Notes: generated by a model from the sequence alone, not told the origin. A stretch of DNA of 64,000 bases from Alsobacter metallidurans (GCF_014636935.1 NZ_BMES01000003.1:124001-188000); one strand, 5' to 3'. Counted from the first letter of the stretch, positions 44,205-52,868 are shown. Numbers and translations are program-made.

Positions 44205-44217
44205 GGACGAAAACACG

Positions 44218-45144
44218 ATGAGCGCCGTGAACGCCCCGTCGCCCGGAGGCTGGCGCGAATGGCTGATGTCGGATCGGCCGCAGTCGCGCCGGCAGGCCGC
44301 GCTCGGCCGCGCCTATGGCGGCTGGCGCACCTTCTCGCGCAACCGCCTCGCCATGCTGGGGCTCGCGATCGTGATCGCGCTCTTGCTGGTGGCGCTGTTC
44401 GCCAACCAGTTGGCCCCCTACTCCCCCTATATCGGCGACCTGCGGACCACCCGGCTGCTGCCGCCCTCGGCCGCCCACTGGTTCGGGACGGACGACCAGG
44501 GCCGCGATATCCTTTCGCGCATCATCCACGGATCGCGGATCACGCTCTTCGTCGTCGTGCTGGTCGCCATCCTGGCCGCGCCGATCGGCCTCGTGGTCGG
44601 CACGGTCGCGGGATACTCCGGCGGCCTGATCGATGCGGCGCTGATGCGCATCACCGACATCTTCCTGGCCTTCCCGCGCCTGATCCTCGCCCTGGCCTTC
44701 GTCGCCGCGCTGGGGCCCGGGATCGAGAACGCCGTGATCGCCATCGCGATCACGTCCTGGCCGCCCTACGCCCGCATCGCCCGCGCCGAGACGCTGACCA
44801 TCCGGCAGGCCGACTACATTGCGGCCGTGCAGTTGATGGGCGCTTCGCCCTGGCGGATCGTGCTGCGCCACATCATGCCGCTGTGCGTCTCCTCCGTGAT
44901 CGTGCGCGTGACGCTCGACATGGCGGGCATCATCCTCACCGCCGCGGGGCTCGGCTTCCTGGGTCTCGGGGCGCAGCCGCCGACGCCCGAATGGGGCGCG
45001 ATGATCGCCAATGGCCGCCTCTACGTGCTGGACCAGTGGTGGGTCGCCGCCGCGCCGGGCGCGGCCATCTTCTTGGTCAGCCTCGCCTTCAACCTGCTCG
45101 GCGACGGCCTGCGCGACGCCCTCGACCCCAAGGGTGTGAAATGA
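44218..45144 (+). CDS. dppC: ABC peptide importer permease, DppC type
   Basis: A 308-residue permease with an N-terminal NRLAMLGLAIVIALLLVALFA helix and HWFGTDDQGRDILSRII, a hallmark of the DppC group. The EAA loop is YIAAVQLMGASPWRIVLRH. It starts 13 bp after DppB and its stop overlaps the next gene as ATGA. Confidence 0.9.
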   Translation: MSAVNAPSPGGWREWLMSDRPQSRRQAALGRAYGGWRTFSRNRLAMLGLAIVIALLLVALFANQLAPYSPYIGDLRTTRLLPPSAAHWFGTDDQGRDILSRIIHGSRITLFVVVLVAILAAPIGLVVGTVAGYSGGLIDAALMRITDIFLAFPRLILALAFVAALGPGIENAVIAIAITSWPPYARIARAETLTIRQADYIAAVQLMGASPWRIVLRHIMPLCVSSVIVRVTLDMAGIILTAAGLGFLGLGAQPPTPEWGAMIANGRLYVLDQWWVAAAPGAAIFLVSLAFNLLGDGLRDALDPKGVK

Positions 45145-45992
45145 ACGGGCCTTCAGTGGCGGACATGCTCGTGGTCGACGACCTGCGCGTCGCCTTTCCC
45201 AACCGCGAAGGCGGCATGACCGAGGCCGTGCGCGGCGTCTCGTTCAGGCTGGGCCGCGAGCGGCTCGGCATCGTGGGCGAATCCGGCTCCGGCAAGTCGC
45301 AGACCGGCCGCGCCATCCTGGGTCTCACCGCCCCGGAAGGACGCGTCACCGCGAACCGGATGGAGTTCGACGGCATCGACCTGCTGCACAGCTCCGCCAG
45401 GCAGCGGCGCGCGCTCCGTGGCGGTCGAATCGCAATGGTGCTGCAGGATCCGAAATTCTCGTTGAACCCGGTCATGAGCATCGGCGACCAGATCGTCGAG
45501 ACGCTGGACGCCCATGCGCGCGTGTCGCGCCGCGAAGCGCGCGATCGGGCGCTCGAAACGTTGCGACAAGTTCAGATCGACAACCCCGAGCGGGTTTTCG
45601 ACCTCTATCCGCATGAGGTGTCCGGCGGCATGGGCCAGCGCGCCATGATCGCCATGATGCTGATCGCGGACCCCGACCTGCTGATCGCCGATGAGCCCAC
45701 CTCGGCGCTTGACGTCACCGTGCAGCTGCAGCTCCTCGCCATCCTCGACCGGCTCGTGACCGACCGCGGCATGGGGCTGGTCTTCATCTCGCATGACCTG
45801 CGGCTTGTCTCAACGTTCTGCGACCGCATCCTGGTGATGTATGCCGGCAAGGTCGTCGAGGAGCTCTCGGCCGGCGGCCTGCAGGACGCCCAGCATCCCT
45901 ACACGCGCGGCCTGGTGAACTGCCTGCCGCGTCTGGGTGAGCACCGCCATCCGCTGCCGACGCTCGACCGCCGCCCGGAGTGGGCGCTGTGA
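45141..45992 (+). CDS. dppD: ABC peptide importer ATPase, DppD type
   Basis: A 283-residue ATPase. Walker A is GESGSGKSQTGRAILG, where Gln follows Ser. The signature is PHEVSGGMGQRAMIAMML, and Walker B is LLIADEPTSALDVTVQLQ. Its frame is open far upstream into dppC, but the ATG at 45141 is the one overlapping the dppC stop. The usual C-terminal oligopeptide/dipeptide motif is partly present (HPYTRGLVNCLPRLGE). Confidence 0.9.
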   Translation: MNGPSVADMLVVDDLRVAFPNREGGMTEAVRGVSFRLGRERLGIVGESGSGKSQTGRAILGLTAPEGRVTANRMEFDGIDLLHSSARQRRALRGGRIAMVLQDPKFSLNPVMSIGDQIVETLDAHARVSRREARDRALETLRQVQIDNPERVFDLYPHEVSGGMGQRAMIAMMLIADPDLLIADEPTSALDVTVQLQLLAILDRLVTDRGMGLVFISHDLRLVSTFCDRILVMYAGKVVEELSAGGLQDAQHPYTRGLVNCLPRLGEHRHPLPTLDRRPEWAL

Positions 45993-46783
45993 CGGCCCGT
46001 CCCGTGGCGGCGGGTCTCGCCATCGACAACCTGAGCGTCGTCTATGACGAGTTCACGGCCGTGGACAACGTCTCGATCCGCGTCGAGCCAGGCCAGAGCT
46101 TCGGCATCGTGGGCGAATCCGGTTCCGGCAAATCAACGATCCTGCGCGCCGTCTGCGGGCTTGCGCCCCGCACCGCCGGGGCGGTCTCGCTGGTCGCTCC
46201 GCCGGGCGATCGAACCGGCGCGCTTCCTGCCCCGGGCTCGCGCGAGTTCCGCCGCCGCGTCCAGATGGTGTTCCAGGATCCCTACGGATCGCTCCACCCG
46301 CGCCAGACGATCGACCGCACCTTGGCGGAGCCGCTCGCCATCCATCGGATGGGCGACGCCGAAACGCGCATCGAGCGCGCGCTCGACGAGGTCGGCCTGG
46401 GCAAGGGGTTCCGTTTTCGATACCCGCACCAGCTCTCGGGCGGACAGCGCCAGCGTGTCGCAATCGCGCGCGCGCTGATCCTGGAGCCTCAGATCCTGCT
46501 GCTGGACGAACCGACTTCGGCGCTCGACGCCTCCGTGCAGGCGGAAGTGCTGAACCTGCTGGAGGAGATGCGCCGCCGGCACGGGCTGACCTTCGTGCTG
46601 GTCAGCCACGACCTCGCGGTCGTCACCCACATGTGCGAGCGCCTGATGGTGATGCAGCGCGGCCGCCGCGTGGAGGAGCTCTCCGCCGACGATCTCGCGC
46701 TGTCGCGCGTCTCGGACCCCTACACGCAGCGCCTGATGGTGGCTTCAAGGGGCTTTCGACGAGGCGGCCCCGAGGCGGCTTGA
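45989..46783 (+). CDS. dppF: ABC peptide importer ATPase, DppF type
   Basis: A 264-residue ATPase with a GTG start overlapping the dppD stop as GTGA. Walker A is GESGSGKSTILRAVCGL, the signature PHQLSGGQRQRVAIARAL, Walker B LLLDEPTSALDASVQ. It is shorter than most DppF proteins and lacks an extended C-terminal domain. Together with DppD it drives uptake through the two permeases. Confidence 0.88.
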   Translation: MTARPVAAGLAIDNLSVVYDEFTAVDNVSIRVEPGQSFGIVGESGSGKSTILRAVCGLAPRTAGAVSLVAPPGDRTGALPAPGSREFRRRVQMVFQDPYGSLHPRQTIDRTLAEPLAIHRMGDAETRIERALDEVGLGKGFRFRYPHQLSGGQRQRVAIARALILEPQILLLDEPTSALDASVQAEVLNLLEEMRRRHGLTFVLVSHDLAVVTHMCERLMVMQRGRRVEELSADDLALSRVSDPYTQRLMVASRGFRRGGPEAA

Positions 46784-46846
46784 GCGTGTCCTCGCCGCCC
46801 CGGCCCGCAGCAACGGCGAGACAGCGTCTCGCCGCCGTGGTCGGGA

Positions 46847-47173
46847 TCAGCGGACCGACGAGAATGCGGTCGGCTGGAGGAAGCTGTTCGCCACATTGGC
46901 CAGGATGGGGCCGTCCGCCTCCGAGGCGGTCCGCGCCGCGATCCACTCCGGGTCGCTCATGAACGCCGCCCATTTGCGTTCGCGATCGGCGAGGGACTCC
47001 CAGGCGACCAGGTAGACGAGTTCGTTGTTGGACGGACCGACCGCGTAGGTCCAGAAGCCGGCCTGCTGGATCCCGTGTCGCTCCCAGAGCCTCAACGTGT
47101 GATCCTCGAAGCGGCGCAGGAGAGCAGGCAGCCGCCCGGGAAGGCAGCGGTAGTTTCGCATTTCGTAGATCAT
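46847..47173 (-). CDS. NIPSNAP family protein
   Basis: A 108-residue ferredoxin-like-fold (dimeric alpha/beta barrel) protein. MIYEMRNYRCLPGRLPALL at the N-terminus and the later ELVYLVAWESLADRERKW are family features. CGAGAGGCCC lies before the ATG at 47173. NIPSNAP proteins have no firm function. It is convergent with dppF. Confidence 0.85.
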   Translation of the reverse strand: MIYEMRNYRCLPGRLPALLRRFEDHTLRLWERHGIQQAGFWTYAVGPSNNELVYLVAWESLADRERKWAAFMSDPEWIAARTASEADGPILANVANSFLQPTAFSSVR

Positions 47174-47318
47174 GGGCCTCTCGGATGCGCTGGATGCGGT
47201 GGCCGCACAACCTACGCGCAATCGCAACGCGGCGTCGATGGCGTCGCGGTCTTGCCTGGGCGGCTCGGCCGCAACGGACGAGCGGCTCACCTCCGTGTCG
47301 CTTCGGCCGGCCAGATCT

Positions 47319-48746
47319 TCAGGTGCGCGCCAACGCGACCCTCCGGGCCAGCAGAAGTTGCTTGAGCTTATCCTGGAGGTGGCGCTCCGGGCCGGTCTGC
47401 ACCCAGATGCTGATGGCCAGGATCGTCGACGTCGTGATGATCAGGGTAGCGACCGAATTATAACCGTGCGCTACGAGTGCGCTCCCGACCACACCCCCCA
47501 CCGTGTAGTGGTTGAGATACAACGTATAGCTGAGCAGTCCGAGGCTCGTGACCGTGCCGGCCCAGGGCCCCACCAGGGACGCGATCTCGGCCCGGCGGCG
47601 GATGCAGACCACAAGAGCCGCGATGGCCAGGAGCCAGATGCCTGCCTTGATGACGCTCGACGCTGCCGCCAGTTCGATCGACGGGGCGCTAAGGTGTTGG
47701 AAGAGCACGATCTGAAAGGCGCCCACCGCCGTGAGCGCGATCGCGCATGTCCGCTTGCTACGGTCGGAGTTCCCGTGGCTCAAGTCGTGGATCAGCATGC
47801 CAAGCGCAAAGAAGACGCCGTGGCGCACCAGCGAGATCTTCCAGTAGTACCGGATCGCGCTGCTCGCAGCCTCCTGCTGGAGGCCGTGCAGGTCGAGGTA
47901 AAAGACGGCCGCAACCGCGAGCGTGAAGACAGCGCTAGAAATTCCGAGCCACGCTGCGAGCATTAAGCGTCCCCTCGCGCCGAGAGGGATCAAGAACGCA
48001 ATCACGCAATAGAAAACAATTTCGACCGCCAGCGACCAGAGAACGCCGTCTATCCAGGGGCCAACGGGCAAGAGCGTCAGCGAGCGAAGGAGGGCCGGGA
48101 TGTGGGACGCGGCATTCCCACTGGCCAGACACAACGCGCCAAAAGCGATGAAGCTGCTCACGAGAACCGCCGGATAGATCCGGATGAACCGCTTGAGCAA
48201 AAACTGACCAGGCCTGGAATTCGCGGCGCTGAACGGGATCACAAAGCCTGAGATAACAAAGAATATCTCGACACCGATGTCGCCAATATGCATGAAACCT
48301 TTGAGCGCCGGAAAGATAAGCGCGCCTTGATTGTCCGGAAACTCACCAAAGTGGTTCAGTACGACGAGAGCGCAGGCCAGAATTCGGATAAGATCGATGC
48401 CATGGTATACACGCGTACTCAAACGAACACCTTGACCAAGAGCAAACGCCACCCGCCAGAACGTTAGACGTGACAGGTAAACGATGTAAGTCCCGACAGT
48501 GGCCATAAGGTGCAAGTATCGAAACGGAGTCAACGGAACGAAAAGGAGTACGATCCAACGCGCCCACTCCCGTCGGAGGAGCCCTCGCAGTTGGCGGAGT
48601 TCGTGATCGAGAGGCGCGGCCGAGGTGGAAAGCGCCCGCTTGGGTAGATAATTGTTAAGTGTTTGTTTGCCATCCGTTGACCATGCTGCGTGCGGCTTCG
48701 CCTGATGGTCGGCGTGGAGAATAGCGGCAAACCTGATGCTCAGCAT
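47319..48746 (-). CDS. Membrane acyltransferase 3 (OafA/NodX-like)
   Basis: A membrane-bound O-acyltransferase of about 475 residues with ten or so helices. The N-terminal motif GIDLIRILACALVVLNHFGEF holds the Arg and His of the active site, and VEIFFVISGFVIPFSAA follows. Its N-terminus is longer than usual and carries an extra hydrophobic run; the start is uncertain (48746 or further in). The frame has lower G+C than neighbours, suggesting transfer. Acetylation of a surface polysaccharide is the likely role. Confidence 0.78.
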   Translation of the reverse strand: MLSIRFAAILHADHQAKPHAAWSTDGKQTLNNYLPKRALSTSAAPLDHELRQLRGLLRREWARWIVLLFVPLTPFRYLHLMATVGTYIVYLSRLTFWRVAFALGQGVRLSTRVYHGIDLIRILACALVVLNHFGEFPDNQGALIFPALKGFMHIGDIGVEIFFVISGFVIPFSAANSRPGQFLLKRFIRIYPAVLVSSFIAFGALCLASGNAASHIPALLRSLTLLPVGPWIDGVLWSLAVEIVFYCVIAFLIPLGARGRLMLAAWLGISSAVFTLAVAAVFYLDLHGLQQEAASSAIRYYWKISLVRHGVFFALGMLIHDLSHGNSDRSKRTCAIALTAVGAFQIVLFQHLSAPSIELAAASSVIKAGIWLLAIAALVVCIRRRAEIASLVGPWAGTVTSLGLLSYTLYLNHYTVGGVVGSALVAHGYNSVATLIITTSTILAISIWVQTGPERHLQDKLKQLLLARRVALART

Positions 48747-48753
48747 AATGCCG

Positions 48754-49911
48754 ATGAGTGACGTCGCCCAGCGCGAGCGCGTTCGCGCTGTCGCCAGGCT
48801 GGCCGACGAATGGCGCCTGCTCGGCCGCCACGACCCGCGTCGCCGCGAGGTGGAAGCCGGTCTCACGCGCGTTCTCGACGACCCGTCGCCGTCGGTCCGT
48901 CTCGCTCTGGCGTGCGAACTCGCCGCGGACCCAACCGCGCCCCATCACCTCGTGATGGCGCTCTGCTACGACAAGCCCGCCATCGCGGCCGAGATCGCCG
49001 CCTCCACGCCGGTGCTGATCGATTCCGAACTCGTTGACCTCGTGGCCCTGTCGCCCGCCGCCGTGCAATGCGCCGTCGCGCTGCGTCCGTGTCCCAGCGC
49101 CGCCCTGTCCGCCGCCATAGCGGCCGTGGGCGAGCGGGAGGCCTGCCTGACCCTGCTCGCCAACCGCGACGCCGCCATGGTGAAATCCGTTTTCGCCACC
49201 CTCCTCTCCCGCTTCGGCGCCGACAGGTCGATGCTGGACGCTATCTTCGTGCGGCCGGACGCGCCCGTGACCGTGCGGCACGAGATTGTGGAGCGCGCGT
49301 TGGCGGCCCGGCGGGCGCCCGCATCCGGCGGCCGCGCCCGGGAGGTTGAGGTCGAGCGCCTGCGCGCCGAGCAGGACCACGCCACGATCGCGCTCGCGTC
49401 CGAGTGCCCGGCCCGCGACGCGCCCGACCTCGTCGCGCACCTGATCTCGCGCGGGCGCCTCACAACCGCGCTGCTCGTGCGCGCGGCCGCGAGCGGCGCA
49501 TTCGCGCTCATCGAGCACAGCCTCGCGAACCTGGCCGCGGTCTCGGTCGACCGCGTGCGCGCCATCATGGGCGAGCCTGGCGGGCCCGCCTTCCGCGCCC
49601 TATGCGCGCGCGCGGGCCTGCCCGAGCGCGCGCTCCAGGCCCTGTGCGTCACCGCGGAGGTGCGCCGCGAGGCGGGCCCGGACGAGGCGGGCGCGGCCAT
49701 CACGCGCGCGCTCGACCGCTACGAGACGCGCGCCGGCGACCAGCTGGACGACGTGCTCGCGCTCATGCGCCGGGTCTCGTCCGAGATGAGCGGGCGCTCG
49801 GCGCGCGAGCCGGCGCGTCGCGCCCGGCCGGAACCCCGCGTCCGCTCAAACTACTTAGGCGCCCAGCACGGATTCCGCAGTCGGCCGCCGGATGGCAAGG
49901 TGTCGGCATAA
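48754..49911 (+). CDS. DUF2336 domain protein at the head of the sctD unit
   Basis: A protein of about 385 residues with helical repeats. DEWRLLGRHDPRRREVEAGL and PSVRLALACELAADPTAPHHLV match DUF2336, an alphaproteobacterial family of unknown role with HEAT-like repeats. The C-terminal third is very rich in Ala, Arg and Glu. The start is unclear: 48754 (MSDVAQRERV) was chosen over 48736, which overlaps the divergent acyltransferase. It sits 34 bp before the 61-residue protein and sctD, so it may be a secretion accessory. Confidence 0.75.
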   Translation: MSDVAQRERVRAVARLADEWRLLGRHDPRRREVEAGLTRVLDDPSPSVRLALACELAADPTAPHHLVMALCYDKPAIAAEIAASTPVLIDSELVDLVALSPAAVQCAVALRPCPSAALSAAIAAVGEREACLTLLANRDAAMVKSVFATLLSRFGADRSMLDAIFVRPDAPVTVRHEIVERALAARRAPASGGRAREVEVERLRAEQDHATIALASECPARDAPDLVAHLISRGRLTTALLVRAAASGAFALIEHSLANLAAVSVDRVRAIMGEPGGPAFRALCARAGLPERALQALCVTAEVRREAGPDEAGAAITRALDRYETRAGDQLDDVLALMRRVSSEMSGRSAREPARRARPEPRVRSNYLGAQHGFRSRPPDGKVSA

Positions 49912-49945
49912 CCGAATAGTCCGGTGAGCAAAGCAGGAGATCGAC

Positions 49946-50131
49946 ATGGCAGACGCAATTTCCGGTACGGGCGGCACGGGCTCTTCAACGGCTGCTGGCG
50001 GCGCGACCGCTGACTTCTCCAGCCTGTCGCAGTCCTTCGACACCGCCATCGCGAACGCCACCAAGCTTCGCGAGATCGAGACCGAGAAGCAGAACGCGCT
50101 GAATATCGCGAAGTCCAAGCCGCAGACCTGA
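49946..50131 (+). CDS. 61-residue small protein upstream of sctD (needle/pilin candidate)
   Basis: A short protein with an AGGAG site 7 bp before its ATG. The first 28 residues are Gly/Ala/Ser/Thr-rich (ISGTGGTGSSTAAGG), followed by an amphipathic helix FDTAIANATKLREIETEKQ. Size and helical C-terminus resemble small type III needle or pilin subunits, but no clear SctF motif is present. It lies 19 bp before sctD. The assignment is an inference. Confidence 0.5.
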   Translation: MADAISGTGGTGSSTAAGGATADFSSLSQSFDTAIANATKLREIETEKQNALNIAKSKPQT

Positions 50132-50150
50132 GCACGGAGCCACGCAGCCC

Positions 50151-51041
50151 ATGAGCCTGGTCGACCTGTTGCAGACGAGGCGCGCCGCCCTGGAGGGCGG
50201 CGTGTCCCTGCAGGTGACGGCAGGGTCCCATGCGGGCGCCCTGGCGGCGCTCCGTACCGGTGTGGCGATCATTGGCTCGGGGCTCGACAACGACATCGTT
50301 CTGATCGGCGACGGGCTCCAGGAGCGGCATTTCGCGATCGAGGTCACCAACGAATGGCTCGGAAGCGTGCGCGTCGAGCCGCTCGACGCCGCGATCCGGG
50401 TGAATGGCCGGTTGATCGACATCGGCCGCGACCTCGTCGCCAAAACCCCGCTCACGATCGAGGCAGGACGCGCCTCCATCGAGTTGAAGCCCAAGTTCGA
50501 GCTCGAGACGTTCCGGCGCCCCGCGCTGGCGCTGGTCGGCTTGGCCGCTCTCCTTTTGGTGGGCTGGCCGCTTGTCAACGGCCTCGCGTCAACGTCCGCG
50601 GCCATGTTCCGGCCAGCCGAGCCACAGCCCTTCCTGGCAGCGCTGCCGACCGATCCCGCCGCGCACATCGCCGCCCTTCAGGACCGAATCCGCAAGGCGG
50701 ACCTCGGCGGGACGGTGACGGCGGAAGCCGGCCCGGCCGGCGCAGTCGTGGCGACCGGCGAAGTCGACGAAGCGGGCCTCGCGCGCTGGCGCAGCGTTCT
50801 GCAGTGGAACGACAGCGTCCCGGGGGCGCCGCTGCTGCTCAACAATGTCGGCAAGGTCTCGGACGTGCTCGGCGCCAACATCCGCAGCGCCTGGCTGGAC
50901 GGCGAACCCGAGCTGATCCTCACCAACGGCCAAACGGTGCGCATCGGCGGCACGCTGGCGAGCGGCTGGCGCGTCAGCCAGATCGACGGCTCCGGGATCG
51001 TCCTCACCAAGGACAAGCTCAGCCGCAAGATCGAGTTCTGA
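50151..51041 (+). CDS. sctD: Type III secretion inner-membrane ring protein SctD
   Basis: A 296-residue protein with the SctD layout: a cytoplasmic FHA-like domain (about 10-110, VAIIGSGLDNDIVLIGDGL, then ERHFAIEV), one membrane helix (ALALVGLAALLLVGWPLV, about 122-140), and a periplasmic part with BON-like and C-terminal ring-building segments (VLGANIRSAWLDGEPELIL). It is shorter than the usual 400 or so residues. It forms the outer part of the inner-membrane ring with SctJ. Confidence 0.8.
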   Translation: MSLVDLLQTRRAALEGGVSLQVTAGSHAGALAALRTGVAIIGSGLDNDIVLIGDGLQERHFAIEVTNEWLGSVRVEPLDAAIRVNGRLIDIGRDLVAKTPLTIEAGRASIELKPKFELETFRRPALALVGLAALLLVGWPLVNGLASTSAAMFRPAEPQPFLAALPTDPAAHIAALQDRIRKADLGGTVTAEAGPAGAVVATGEVDEAGLARWRSVLQWNDSVPGAPLLLNNVGKVSDVLGANIRSAWLDGEPELILTNGQTVRIGGTLASGWRVSQIDGSGIVLTKDKLSRKIEF

Positions 51042-51072
51042 CCGGTTCGGCCGGCTGACCCCGGCTCGAAAG

Positions 51073-51786
51073 CTATTTCGCGTGCGGAGGCGCGACCTTT
51101 TCCTCGCCGTAGCGGATGACCCGGATCACGCCGTCATTGTTGCCGCGCCCGAGCGTCTCCACCACGGCGACGATTCGCGAGACGTAGCTTGCCGGCGCGC
51201 GAACGATCACGGCGTCGGCGTCCTTTACCATGCGCAGTGGATAGCGGCCGGGATCAAGGTCGCTGGTCTTCAACGCCTCGTTGAGGTCCTCGAGCCTCAC
51301 GGACCGGAGGCTGATCACCCGGGTGGTGAGCTCGCTGCGCGGCGTGACCCGAAGGGAATCGCCTTCCAGATACCACTCGATGTCGAAGCGCCCGTTCAGC
51401 TCGCTCATCAGCATGGGGAAATCGAGCGGCAACTTGACCTTGCTGAGCCGCCCCCGCACCGCGCCGTCGATTTCCGCCCGCAGGCCGACATGGCGGCAAT
51501 AGTCGGCCAGAAACGAGCGCAAGTCCTGTTCGAACACGAATACGAAGCCGCTCTCAGGCGTAGCCTGCATCCTGGCGGCGGCCACCGCCGCGGGAGGCGG
51601 AGCGCTAGGGCGCGTGGACAGGGGGAGAATGGCGCCAGTCGGGTCGGCGTTCAGCACGGCCCCGGCCTGCGCGAGGCTGCCCCGCAGCGGCTCAGCGGCG
51701 TCCGCCGCACTGGACCACGTCCCCAACGCCACGAGCGCGGCCAGGAGGCCGCGCGTCGCCTCGAGCGTTGGAGTTGGTGTGGACAT
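51073..51786 (-). CDS. Secretin N-terminal domain protein, SctC/RhcC1-like, without barrel
   Basis: A 237-residue periplasmic protein. A signal peptide ends near SSAADAA. The middle part has N0-type sequence (FVFEQDLRSFLADYCRHVG, then FPMLMSELNGRFDIEWYLEG) and an N1-type part (ALKTSDLDPGRYPLRMV). It ends before the secretin barrel. In rhizobial type III systems the secretin is split into RhcC1 and RhcC2, and this matches RhcC1. No RhcC2 gene is in the window. It is convergent with sctD. Confidence 0.75.
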   Translation of the reverse strand: MSTPTPTLEATRGLLAALVALGTWSSAADAAEPLRGSLAQAGAVLNADPTGAILPLSTRPSAPPPAAVAAARMQATPESGFVFVFEQDLRSFLADYCRHVGLRAEIDGAVRGRLSKVKLPLDFPMLMSELNGRFDIEWYLEGDSLRVTPRSELTTRVISLRSVRLEDLNEALKTSDLDPGRYPLRMVKDADAVIVRAPASYVSRIVAVVETLGRGNNDGVIRVIRYGEEKVAPPHAK

Positions 51787-51849
51787 GCGCAATCTGGGGT
51801 TCCGTGTGGGATAGCGCTCAAGAACAGGAGTGATCGTCGTCAACCATCG

Positions 51850-52545
51850 TCACATCATCATGGTTAACGTCGCGTCAACCATCGGCATGTTCGCCGGAGA
51901 AGTCCGCTCTGGCGACAGCCGCCGGGCGATCTCGAGCAGGTCCTTGAAGCGCGTCGCATTGGTCTTCTTGCGGATGTTGAGGCGGTGCGTCTCCACGGTG
52001 CGGACACTGAGATCGAGCCGGCGCGCGATGTCCTTGTTGCTGAAGCCCGACCCGATCTGGCGCAGGATCTCGAGCTCGCGGGTGGTGAGGCCATACATGT
52101 TCACCTGCCCGCCGCCCTTTTTCTGGCTGCGGTTCATCAGGCTGAGAACCAGCGCGTTGGAGAAATACGCGCCCCCGCTCGACACGGCCCGGATCGCGGT
52201 CGTGAACTCGGACGCCGCCGTGTTGCGGGCCAGAATGCCGTTGGCGCCGGCTTGCACGAATTCCTGCACGTCGAAGGTTTCGTTAGCGTTGAGGCTGACG
52301 AGGATGCGCAGGTCGGGGTTCTGGGCCCGCAGCCTCACGATCGTCTCGTAGCCATCGAGGCGAGGCAGCGCCGAGTCGAGCACCACCACGTCGGCCGCGT
52401 GGCTGGCGGTGGCCAGCACGGCCGCGTATCCGTCGCCGGCTTCGGCCACGACCTTGAAATCCGCGACCTTGTCGAGCGTGGCCTTGAGGCCCTCGCGCAT
52501 CATCGGGTGAGCGTCGGCGATCACGATGCGAATGGCGTTGGACAT
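51850..52545 (-). CDS. LuxR/NarL-type response regulator with degenerate receiver
   Basis: A 231-residue regulator. The receiver keeps Asp57 (VVVLDSALPRLDG) but one acidic-pocket residue is Ala (IADAHP where DD or DE is usual) and the conserved Lys is replaced (GILARN). The C-terminal LuxR helix-turn-helix is intact (LTTRELEILRQIGSGFSNKD, then RLDLSVRTVETHRLNIRKK). It may work without phosphorylation and is the likely switch for the secretion locus. It lies 29 bp after the 97-residue protein with a GAGGAGC site. Confidence 0.85.
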   Translation of the reverse strand: MSNAIRIVIADAHPMMREGLKATLDKVADFKVVAEAGDGYAAVLATASHAADVVVLDSALPRLDGYETIVRLRAQNPDLRILVSLNANETFDVQEFVQAGANGILARNTAASEFTTAIRAVSSGGAYFSNALVLSLMNRSQKKGGGQVNMYGLTTRELEILRQIGSGFSNKDIARRLDLSVRTVETHRLNIRKKTNATRFKDLLEIARRLSPERTSPANMPMVDATLTMMM

Positions 52546-52574
52546 GAGAATGCTCCTCGGTGCGGCGGTCGGGA

Positions 52575-52868
52575 TCAGACGGGCTTGGCGGGCGAGATCA
52601 GCAGCACAAACGGAACGGCAGTTCCGGTGCGGAAGGTGATCGAACCCGTCGCGGTCACGCTGACGGAGGCGCTCGAACGGTAGGCGTTGGCGGAGTTGAT
52701 TTCGTGATCGACGGGGACGTCCGGCAAATCCAGGCCGTCAACCGTGTTCAGGAACGCGTCGACAATCCGGGTGGCGGATCCCTGCATGAAGGTCGCAGGC
52801 GCTTCGAACTCGTAGCGCGCTTCGCCGGAGTTCTCTGGGAAGATCAGAACGGCCCGAAATCTTGGCAT
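52575..52868 (-). CDS. Hypothetical protein, 97 residues, in the secretion locus
   Basis: An unrecognised protein with GGAGAGCG upstream of its ATG. It is beta-rich in style (RFRAVLIFPENSGEARYEFE, then SSASVSVTATGSITF) and cotranscribed with the response regulator. No domain recognised. A secreted substrate, chaperone or partner of the regulator is possible. Confidence 0.55.
   Translation of the reverse strand: MPRFRAVLIFPENSGEARYEFEAPATFMQGSATRIVDAFLNTVDGLDLPDVPVDHEINSANAYRSSASVSVTATGSITFRTGTAVPFVLLISPAKPV

Noticed and set aside
41436-44216. A 926-codon minus-strand open frame opposite the Dpp-type genes
   Set aside because: It is the antisense shadow of the peptide-importer genes in GC-rich DNA: rich in His, Arg, Gly, Glu and Val, no domain, no ribosome site.
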